Assembly (NCBI GenBank): GCA_910588405.1
Contig: CAJUPT010000030.1
Coordinates: forward strand, 1 to 37,134
Direction: 5' to 3'
Source of the DNA: an uncultured Lachnospiraceae bacterium
GTDB taxonomy: Bacteria > Bacillota > Clostridia > Lachnospirales > Lachnospiraceae
Length of the DNA stretch: 37,134 bases
Under the pieces are notes generated by a model. That model ran no database searches and had not been told where the DNA came from. It was given only the letters and a program-made list of their open reading frames with translations. The number at the start of each line of letters is the position of its first letter. Position 1 is the stretch's first letter. Of this stretch, positions 31,118 to 37,134 are shown one piece after another. Both the position numbers and the translations under genes were made by a program.

Positions 31118-31653
31118 CGCAGACTGCCAGAGTATACGGCGGGAGCCTCTATGACCTTGCCGCCGAAGAACAGCTTACGGAAGCCATCATGGAGCAGATG
31201 TCTGAAATCCGGCAGCTTTTCCGGGAGAATCCGGATTACATGAAGCTTTTGTCGGAACCTTCCATCCCCACAAAGGACCGGACGGATCTGATCGAGACGG
31301 CATTTGGCGAGCAGGCGGAACGATATCTGGTAAGCTTTTTGAAACTGCTGTGTGAGCGCAGCATTTTGGCAGAATATGCAGGCTGCTGCGAGGAATTTAC
31401 GCGGCGCTACAACGTGGACCATAACATAGCCGAAGCCGTAGTCACCAGCGCTGCGAAGCTTGGTGAGGAACAGATGGAGGCACTGAAGGCGAAGCTTGAG
31501 AAGATGAGCGGGAAAAAGGTTTCCCTGGTTCAGCACATCGACTCCTCGGTTCTCGCCGGTCTGCGTGTAGAATTGGAAGGAAAGCAGCTGGATGGCACGG
31601 TACAGGGCCGCCTGTCCGGTATTTCCAGGAAACTGAATGAAGTAATCGTGTAG
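31114..31653 (+). CDS. atpH: F0F1 ATP synthase subunit delta
   Basis: A 179-residue delta (OSCP) subunit that joins the peripheral stalk to the top of F1. The N-terminal helical domain begins TARVYGGSLYDLAAEE. The C-terminal part contains VSLVQHIDSSVLAGLRVELEGKQLDGTVQGRL, a family signature. It overlaps atpF by 4 nt. Its TAG stop is the first base triplet of the TAGTA that bounds the cloverleaf-like element separating it from atpA. Confidence 0.94.
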   Translation: MTQTARVYGGSLYDLAAEEQLTEAIMEQMSEIRQLFRENPDYMKLLSEPSIPTKDRTDLIETAFGEQAERYLVSFLKLLCERSILAEYAGCCEEFTRRYNVDHNIAEAVVTSAAKLGEEQMEALKAKLEKMSGKKVSLVQHIDSSVLAGLRVELEGKQLDGTVQGRLSGISRKLNEVIV

Positions 31654-31835
31654 TACATGAAAGCAGATTGCTCCGTGCTAAAGCACTCCCGCAATCTCCC
31701 CGAGCATTTGCAATCCGTGCTGTCGCACTACTTGCTCATACCCGGGGTGCGCCAAATGTCCATAGATGCTCTCATGCATACCCAAAGGGCACTTAGCATG
31801 TCGCATCTAAGTCCACTTGGCTTGCTTTCATAGTA
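31654..31835 (+). other. Structured cloverleaf-like element in the atpH-atpA spacer
   Basis: A closing stem, ATGAAAGCA (31657-31665) with TGCTTTCAT (31823-31831), encloses three nested hairpins. H1 is AGATTGC (31665-31671) / GCAATCT (31691-31697) with inner GTGCT/AGCAC. H2 is CCCC-GAGCA (31698-31706) / TGCTC (31733-31737) and GGGG (31744-31747), with inner GTGC/GCAC. H3 is GCCAAATG (31751-31758) / CACTTGGC (31814-31821), then TAGATGC/GCATCTA, CATGC/GCATG and CCC/GGG. TAGTA occurs at both edges (31651-31655 and 31831-31835). Nearly all of the spacer is accounted for by pairing. Confidence 0.8.
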
Positions 31836-31861
31836 AAAATTGTAAGGATGGGAATGGAAAC

Positions 31862-33400
31862 ATGCAATTAAAACCTGAAGAAATATCCAAAGTCATCCGC
31901 AGCCAGATCAAATATTACGAGAATACGATACAGCAGAATGAGACAGGTACGGTTTTAACGGTAGGTGACGGTATTGCCAGAGTCAGCGGCCTGGTAAACT
32001 GTATGGCCGGAGAACTGCTGGAATTTGAGGATGGCAGCTTCGGCATGGCTCAGAATCTGGAAGAAAACAGCGTATCCGTCGTATTATTTGATTCCGGTGA
32101 CGAGATCGGCGAGGGACAGACGGTAAAGCGTACCGGCAAGGTAGTGTCCGTACCGGTAGGCGACGCCATGATCGGGCGTGTCGTGGACGCGCTGGGTCAG
32201 CCCATCGACGGCGCGGGTCCGATTGTAACGGAAGAATTTAGGCCTATTGAGAGCCGGGCTCCTGGTATCTGTGAGAGACAGCACGTGTCCGAGCCGCTCC
32301 AGACCGGTATCAAGGCCATCGACTCGATGATCCCCATCGGCCGCGGCCAGCGTGAGCTGATCATCGGCGACCGTCAGACCGGTAAGACGACGATCGCCAC
32401 CGATACGATCATCAACCAGAAGGGCAAGGATGTAATCTGTATTTACGTGGCTATCGGCCAGAAGCGTTCCACCGTGGCAAACCTGGTGGAGACGCTTACA
32501 AGAAACGGCGCTATGGATTATACCATCGTCGTAGCGGCGACGGCTTCCGAGGCAAGCCCGCTGCAGTATATCTCTCCCTATACCGGCTGTGCCATGGGTG
32601 AGTATTTTATGAACAAGGGAAAACATGTGCTGATCATTTATGATGACCTGAGCAAGCATGCGGTGGCATACCGTGCGCTGTCCCTGCTGATCCGCCGTCC
32701 CCCGGGACGTGAGGCTTATCCCGGCGACGTATTCTACCTCCACTCAAGACTGTTGGAGCGTGCGGCGAAGCTGGACGACGCTCATGGCGGCGGTTCCCTG
32801 ACCGCCCTGCCGATTATTGAAACCCAGGCAGGCGACGTGTCTGCTTATATTCCGACCAACGTGATTTCCATCACCGACGGCCAGATCTTCCTTGAGACCG
32901 AGCTGTTCCACTCCGGCGTTATGCCTGCCGTGGACCCCGGTATCTCCGTATCCCGTGTAGGCGGCGATGCCCAGATCAAGGCTATGAAGAAGGTGGCCGG
33001 TACTTTGAAGCTGATCTACTCCCAGTACAGAGAGCTGCAAAGCTTTGCCCAGTTTGGTTCTGACCTGGATGCGGATACCAAGTCCCGTCTGGAGCAGGGC
33101 GCCCGTATCGTAGAGGTGTTAAAGCAGAACCAGAATGCGCCGATCCCTGTTGAGAAACAGGTGGCGATTATTTACGCCGTTACCAAGGGTATCCTGACGA
33201 AGGTGAAGATTGAGGACGTGCGCGACTACGAGGCCGGCCTGTACACCTATCTGGACGGCGACCCCGACGGTTCCGCCGCAATGCAGGAGATCCGTTCCAC
33301 AGGCAAGCTGGAAGAAGGAACGGAAGAGAAGCTGAAAAAGGCATTGAACGGCTTTACGGAACAGTTCCTCAGCACAAGGTCTGAGGCTGCTGCCAATTGA
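31862..33400 (+). CDS. atpA: F0F1 ATP synthase subunit alpha
   Basis: A 512-residue non-catalytic nucleotide-binding subunit of F1. Walker A is GDRQTGKT (about residue 170), and the family signature PAVDPGISVSRVGGDAQ lies near residue 360. The length is standard. The open frame begins at 31817, but the protein clearly starts MQLKPEEISKVI at 31862; an AAGGATGG lies 10 nt upstream, a modest Shine-Dalgarno. Unlike most atpH-atpA junctions it is separated from atpH by ~208 nt containing a structured element. Confidence 0.97.
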   Translation: MQLKPEEISKVIRSQIKYYENTIQQNETGTVLTVGDGIARVSGLVNCMAGELLEFEDGSFGMAQNLEENSVSVVLFDSGDEIGEGQTVKRTGKVVSVPVGDAMIGRVVDALGQPIDGAGPIVTEEFRPIESRAPGICERQHVSEPLQTGIKAIDSMIPIGRGQRELIIGDRQTGKTTIATDTIINQKGKDVICIYVAIGQKRSTVANLVETLTRNGAMDYTIVVAATASEASPLQYISPYTGCAMGEYFMNKGKHVLIIYDDLSKHAVAYRALSLLIRRPPGREAYPGDVFYLHSRLLERAAKLDDAHGGGSLTALPIIETQAGDVSAYIPTNVISITDGQIFLETELFHSGVMPAVDPGISVSRVGGDAQIKAMKKVAGTLKLIYSQYRELQSFAQFGSDLDADTKSRLEQGARIVEVLKQNQNAPIPVEKQVAIIYAVTKGILTKVKIEDVRDYEAGLYTYLDGDPDGSAAMQEIRSTGKLEEGTEEKLKKALNGFTEQFLSTRSEAAAN

Positions 33401-33420
33401 TGTGATAAGGGAGGAAATAT

Positions 33421-34275
33421 ATGGCTGCAAACATGAAAGCGGTAAAGCTGCGTATTAAGAGTGTGCAGAGCACCATGCAGATTACCAAAGCAATGGAACT
33501 TGTGGCATCCTCCAAACTGCGTAAGGCGAAGGAGAGGGCAGAGACCTGCCGTCCCTATTTCCGGGAACTGCATCAGACACTGCGGGATATCGCAGGAGAG
33601 AATACAGACTTTGATTCCGTGTACGCCCGGGATGCAGCGAGCGAAAAATATTGCTATGTGGTGATCGCGGGCGACCGCGGGCTGGCAGGCGGATACAATT
33701 CCAATCTGTTCAAATGCCTGGAGGCGGATGCTGCGGGCAAGGACTATATGGTGCTGCCGATCGGGAAAAAGGCGGTGGAATATTTCCACCGCAAAGGCAT
33801 CCCGTGCGTGAGTGAGGCGTATGCCGAGGTGGCGACGATCTCTGTGGCAGACTGTTTTGAGATCGCGAAGCTTCTGTGCCAGGAATTTAAAAACGGGACT
33901 TTTGGGCACATCCAGCTTTGCTATACGGAATTTGTCTCCATGCTGTCACAGCAGCCCCAGGTGTGTTCCGCGCTCCCGCTCAAGGATCTGGAGGAGACGG
34001 AGGAAGAGAAGAAGGCCCGCAGCCAGATCCTGTATGAGCCCAGCAGCGCTGAGGTATTCGATGCTATCGTGCCGGAGTATCTGGCAGGTGTGGTCTATGG
34101 CGGCGTCTGTGACGGTCTTGCCAGCGAACTGGCAGCCAGAAGGACGGCCATGGAAGCGGCCACCAGCAATGCAGAAGAAATGATCGAGAAGCTGAACCTG
34201 TTCTACAACAGGGTGCGTCAGGCAAGCATAACGCAGGAGATCACGGAGATTGTCGCAGGTGCGGAGAGCATCTAA
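33421..34275 (+). CDS. atpG: F0F1 ATP synthase subunit gamma
   Basis: A 284-residue central rotor shaft of F1. The N-terminal helix NMKAVKLRIKSVQSTMQITKAMELVASSKLRKA and the C-terminal helix with ATSNAEEMIEKLNLFYNRVRQASITQEITEIVAGA are both diagnostic. GGGAGG precedes the ATG at 33421, 20 nt after the atpA stop codon. Confidence 0.97.
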   Translation: MAANMKAVKLRIKSVQSTMQITKAMELVASSKLRKAKERAETCRPYFRELHQTLRDIAGENTDFDSVYARDAASEKYCYVVIAGDRGLAGGYNSNLFKCLEADAAGKDYMVLPIGKKAVEYFHRKGIPCVSEAYAEVATISVADCFEIAKLLCQEFKNGTFGHIQLCYTEFVSMLSQQPQVCSALPLKDLEETEEEKKARSQILYEPSSAEVFDAIVPEYLAGVVYGGVCDGLASELAARRTAMEAATSNAEEMIEKLNLFYNRVRQASITQEITEIVAGAESI

Positions 34276-34339
34276 AAGGTGACAAATACAGACAGGTGTG
34301 GAAGTCATTTGCACATCTGTATATGAAGGAGATTCAAGC

Positions 34340-35743
34340 ATGAGTGAAAAACACACTGGCGAGGTAGTGCAGGTCACCGGTCCTGTTCTGGACATCCGCT
34401 TTGCGCACGATGAACTGCCTGCACTGCTCAATGCCATTGAAATTGATAATCAGGGCGCAAAGCTGACGGCCGAGGTGGCCCAGCAGGTGGGTGACAATAC
34501 GGTGCGCTGTATTGCCATGAACTCTACCGATGGTCTGGTCCGCGGCGCCAAGGCCGTGGATACCGGCTCCTCCATTTCCGTACCGGTAGGCGAGGAATGC
34601 TTAGGCCGCGTATTCAACCTTCTAGGAGATCCGGTAGACAATAAGCCGGCTCCTGAGACAAAGGAGAGATGGTCGATTCACCGTCCGGCTCCTGCTTATG
34701 AGGAGCAGACGCCGGCCACGGAGATTCTGGAAACCGGAATCAAGGTCGTTGACCTGATCTGCCCTTACGCCAAGGGCGGTAAGATTGGTCTGTTCGGCGG
34801 CGCCGGCGTAGGCAAAACCGTACTGATCATGGAGCTGATCCACAACGTGGCCACGGCTCACGGCGGTATTTCCGTATTTACGGGCGTTGGAGAGCGTACC
34901 CGTGAGGGAAATGACCTTTACAATGAAATGCAAGAGAGCGGCGTTATCAACAAGACCGCCCTGGTATATGGACAGATGAACGAGCCGCCGGGAGCCCGTA
35001 TGCGTGTGGGCCTGTCGGGCCTTACGATGGCGGAGTACTTCCGTGATGAGAAGAACCAGGACGTGCTTTTGTTCATCGATAATATCTTCCGTTTTACCCA
35101 GGCAGGTTCCGAGGTGTCCGCCCTGTTAGGACGTATGCCTTCCGCGGTAGGCTACCAGCCTACGCTGGCCACCGAGATGGGTACTCTGCAGGAGCGTATC
35201 ACCTCTACAAGAAAGGGTTCCATTACATCCGTACAGGCCGTATACGTGCCTGCCGACGACTTGACCGACCCTGCGCCGGCCACCACCTTCACCCATCTGG
35301 ACGCCACCACGGTACTTTCCCGTGATATCGCCAGCCAGGGTATTTATCCGGCCGTGGACCCTTTGGATTCCACCAGCCGTATCCTGTCCCCGGAGGTTGT
35401 GGGAACGGAGCATTACGAGATCGCCCGTGCGGTACAGAGAGTGCTGCAGCGTTATAAGGAGCTGCAGGATATCATCGCCATCATGGGTATGGACGAGTTG
35501 TCAGAGGAGGATAAGGTGACGGTTAACCGTGCCCGTAAGGTACAGCGTTTCCTGTCCCAGAGTTTCTCTGTGGCAGAGCAGTTCACAGGTATGCCCGGTA
35601 AATATGTGCCTCTGAAAGAGACGCTCAGAGGATTTAAGATGATTCTGAATGGCGAATGCGACCATATTCCGGAGAGCTACTTCTTGCTGACAGGAACCAT
35701 TGACGAAGTTTTCGAAAACTTTGAAAAAGCGAAGAATCAGTAA
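34340..35743 (+). CDS. atpD: F0F1 ATP synthase subunit beta
   Basis: A 467-residue catalytic subunit. Walker A is GGAGVGKT (about residue 157), the GERTREGNDLY segment carries catalytic residues, the signature PAVDPLDSTSR lies near residue 342, and the DELSEED lever reads exactly DELSEED near residue 388. The frame opens at 34298, but GAAGGAG precedes the ATG at 34340, which gives the usual N-terminus SEKHTGEVVQVTGPVLD. The gene lies 64 nt after atpG. Confidence 0.97.
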   Translation: MSEKHTGEVVQVTGPVLDIRFAHDELPALLNAIEIDNQGAKLTAEVAQQVGDNTVRCIAMNSTDGLVRGAKAVDTGSSISVPVGEECLGRVFNLLGDPVDNKPAPETKERWSIHRPAPAYEEQTPATEILETGIKVVDLICPYAKGGKIGLFGGAGVGKTVLIMELIHNVATAHGGISVFTGVGERTREGNDLYNEMQESGVINKTALVYGQMNEPPGARMRVGLSGLTMAEYFRDEKNQDVLLFIDNIFRFTQAGSEVSALLGRMPSAVGYQPTLATEMGTLQERITSTRKGSITSVQAVYVPADDLTDPAPATTFTHLDATTVLSRDIASQGIYPAVDPLDSTSRILSPEVVGTEHYEIARAVQRVLQRYKELQDIIAIMGMDELSEEDKVTVNRARKVQRFLSQSFSVAEQFTGMPGKYVPLKETLRGFKMILNGECDHIPESYFLLTGTIDEVFENFEKAKNQ

Positions 35744-35755
35744 AGGAGGCTGTCT

Positions 35756-36157
35756 ATGGCGACATTTCCATTACTAATCGGAACACCGGACGGCCTGCTG
35801 TTTGAGGGAGACGTGGTCCGGGTGGTGTGCAGAAGCATCACCGGCGACCTGGCGATCCTGGCGAGACATGTGAATTTCTGTACGGCTCTCGGCATGGGCG
35901 GCGCCCATGTGGTGTTCGAGGACGGCACCAGGCGGGAAGCAGCCTGCATCGGCGGCATGCTTTCCATGCAGGACGGCGTCTGCCGCCTGATGGCGACCAC
36001 CTGGGAGTGGCAGGAGGACATCGACGCGGAGAGAGCCGCCGCCGCTAAAAAGCGTGCCGAGGACGCTCTGGCGAGAAGCGGCCTTACGGAACGGGAACAC
36101 AGGCTGGCCGAGGCCAAGCTCCACAGGGCGCTGGTGCGTCTGAGTGTGAAAGGATAA
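35756..36157 (+). CDS. atpC: F0F1 ATP synthase subunit epsilon
   Basis: A 133-residue epsilon subunit. The N-terminal beta barrel shows LLIGTPDGLLFEGDVVRVVCRSITGDLAILARHV, with the typical G-L-x-F/Y-x-G-E/D pattern. The C-terminal half is a charged two-helix hairpin. In other species this hairpin regulates hydrolysis. AAAGGAGG precedes the ATG at 35756, 12 nt after atpD. It is the last gene of the operon and is followed by a hairpin terminator. Confidence 0.95.
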   Translation: MATFPLLIGTPDGLLFEGDVVRVVCRSITGDLAILARHVNFCTALGMGGAHVVFEDGTRREAACIGGMLSMQDGVCRLMATTWEWQEDIDAERAAAAKKRAEDALARSGLTEREHRLAEAKLHRALVRLSVKG

Positions 36158-36215
36158 GATCCGACAAAATACGCCGTCGGCGTAGTTTGCTTGAATATCG
36201 CGAAATGAAAAAAGA

Positions 36216-36249
36216 GGCGGGAAACCATGGGAAGAGATGGTTTTCCGCC
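36216..36249 (+). terminator. Hairpin terminator after the ATP synthase operon
   Basis: GGCGGGAAACCAT (36216-36228) pairs over 13 bp, one of them G-U, with ATGGTTTTCCGCC (36237-36249). The T run after it is interrupted, whereas an A run precedes it, so it would also work in the opposite direction. Confidence 0.65.
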
Positions 36250-36441
36250 CCTTCTATATAACTTAAACATGTGATTACATTTTTGTCCATGTCATAACAG
36301 AGGCTATATCCTTTTTTAGTGCAGCGTTAGCTTAAAATATAAAAGGGACGGCACCATCAATGTTGCGCCCCTTTCAGATATTTTGTTCCAAAGGAATTAT
36401 ATCAGTATATCCACACCCTGCTGATAGTTGGAGGAAAAAGT

Positions 36442-36630
36442 ATGGAAAAAATTTCTGTGTTGTTAATTTCTGTGCCGCTAATGATAGCAGCTATCGTGTG
36501 TACGTTATTTGCTGATAGAATAGATACGGTTGTTAAAGGAGATAAAAAGGTTAAAAAAGTGATAGTCGTATTTGGTGCGGGGGTATTTTTAATTTGTGCG
36601 TTTGCTATTGTTGTAAGTATCTTAGCATAA
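36442..36630 (+). CDS. Small two-helix membrane protein (unrecognised)
   Basis: A 62-residue peptide with two hydrophobic helices, VLLISVPLMIAAIVCTLFA (about residues 6-24) and VIVVFGAGVFLICAFAIVV (about 40-58). A basic linker with KGDKKVKK lies between them. TTGGAGG lies 8 nt before the ATG at 36442, supporting translation. No family is recognised. A/T-richer codon use than the atp genes suggests a different history. It precedes another unassigned gene by 34 nt and may be co-transcribed with it. Confidence 0.6.
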   Translation: MEKISVLLISVPLMIAAIVCTLFADRIDTVVKGDKKVKKVIVVFGAGVFLICAFAIVVSILA

Positions 36631-36664
36631 ACATTCAAATCTAAAATTTCAGAAGGAGAAATTT

Positions 36665-37134
36665 ATGAAATACATGCTCAATACAGATTTTTCATCACTG
36701 AACGGGCCAAAGGCGGCCAACTGGATGATGGGCTTTCAGGATGTAGCCCACGATGCTTTTGCGGATAGCGGCAGCCACTCCCGGCTTTTGGGGAATCTTT
36801 TAATTTTGGAACCATATATGCACACACTTCGCCAGGGTCTGGCAGATCAGGGCAGAACGGTTCCGACTATTCTTCAAAAAGCGATTGATTCTCTTTGGGA
36901 CTATCTGGAGGGAAAGAAAGCGGTCTCTGAGTTTCAGGACTTTGCCAATAACTTTTATGCCGCTGCCCTTGATTATAATGTGGGGGAAGAAATAACCGAG
37001 GCACAGGCAGAATTTTTCAGGAACTTCATAGATATACCCTGGGGAAAAACCTGTGAATGGCAGATACTCACATGGCTTACTACTCTTTTGATGGAAGTGG
37101 TCGCCACCTGTGGCGGGCGGCTGGATTTTGAAGA
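36665..37134 (+). CDS. Unrecognised protein, 3' end beyond the window
   Basis: An open frame of at least 156 codons runs off the window. It begins MKYMLNTDFSSLNGPKAANW, and AGAAGGAG lies just upstream of the ATG at 36665. It is helical, acidic, rich in Trp/Phe/Tyr (WDYLEGKK, FANNFYAAALDYN, WGKTCEWQILTWLTTLLME) and apparently cytosolic. The look is somewhat like small immunity or DUF proteins of contact-dependent or polymorphic toxin loci, but I do not recognise a family. It sits 34 nt downstream of the two-helix peptide. Confidence 0.7.
   Translation, partial: MKYMLNTDFSSLNGPKAANWMMGFQDVAHDAFADSGSHSRLLGNLLILEPYMHTLRQGLADQGRTVPTILQKAIDSLWDYLEGKKAVSEFQDFANNFYAAALDYNVGEEITEAQAEFFRNFIDIPWGKTCEWQILTWLTTLLMEVVATCGGRLDFE

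Noticed and set aside
31654..31861. tRNA gene suggested by the cloverleaf-like pairing in the atpH-atpA spacer
   Set aside because: Length is about 180 nt and there is no T-loop, anticodon-loop or CCA-like arrangement of tRNA; it is reported as a structured element instead.

Overview
The window looks like a chromosomal segment of an anaerobic Firmicute, most likely a gut-type member of the Lachnospiraceae. The reasons are moderate GC content, strong AGGAGG-type Shine-Dalgarno sites, and families typical of that group (ACT/UPF0210 pair, XpaC-TelA pair, TmcAL, DegV, DUF1858, PF09820 ATPases, a complete bacterial F-type ATP synthase operon). No rRNA, tRNA, CRISPR array, prophage or transposase was seen. 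Gene identities come from reading the proteins, not from database searches.

Layout. 1-4.7 kb: tail of an upstream gene, ACT-domain protein, UPF0210 protein, then xpaC-telA. 4.7-7.6 kb (minus): tmcAL and a MATE transporter. 7.6-11.5 kb: pta, a divergent phosphoribosyltransferase and a large membrane protein with a probable beta-sandwich tail. 11.5-14 kb: marR-degV, a tiny membrane protein (minus) and a TetR regulator. 14.4-19.7 kb: a symmetrical locus of URO-D methyltransferase, two GPH/MFS transporters, and a second URO-D methyltransferase. 20-24.5 kb: a probable CbiZ (cobinamide amidohydrolase), a PF09820-type ATPase gene lying between two perfect 31-bp direct repeats, then a cation diffusion facilitator behind what reads as a NiCo (czcD) riboswitch with an overlapping intrinsic terminator. 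24.5-27.9 kb (minus): DUF1858 protein, trkH, trkA. 28.3-36.2 kb: ATP synthase operon atpZ-atpI-B-E-F-H-A-G-D-C. 36.4 kb to the end: a two-helix peptide and an unrecognised protein cut by the window edge.

How parts may fit together. URO-D methyltransferases of the MtaA type act on methyl-corrinoids, CbiZ remodels corrinoids, and the riboswitch plus CDF exporter would respond to Co/Ni. The 14-24.5 kb stretch may therefore have a shared cobalt/corrinoid theme, although no corrinoid-binding protein is encoded here. The c subunit of the ATP synthase has a glutamate where classic Na+ rotors have glutamine. This matches the two-carboxylate ion-site type.

The least expected content is non-coding. 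One family of hairpin-rich repeats sits between co-directional genes at about 3.5, 24.9 and 28.7 kb (decayed copies at about 15.5 and 18.5 kb). Compensatory base changes between copies support its structure, and each full copy ends in the Shine-Dalgarno of the next gene. A separate ~180-nt cloverleaf-like element sits exactly between atpH and atpA.
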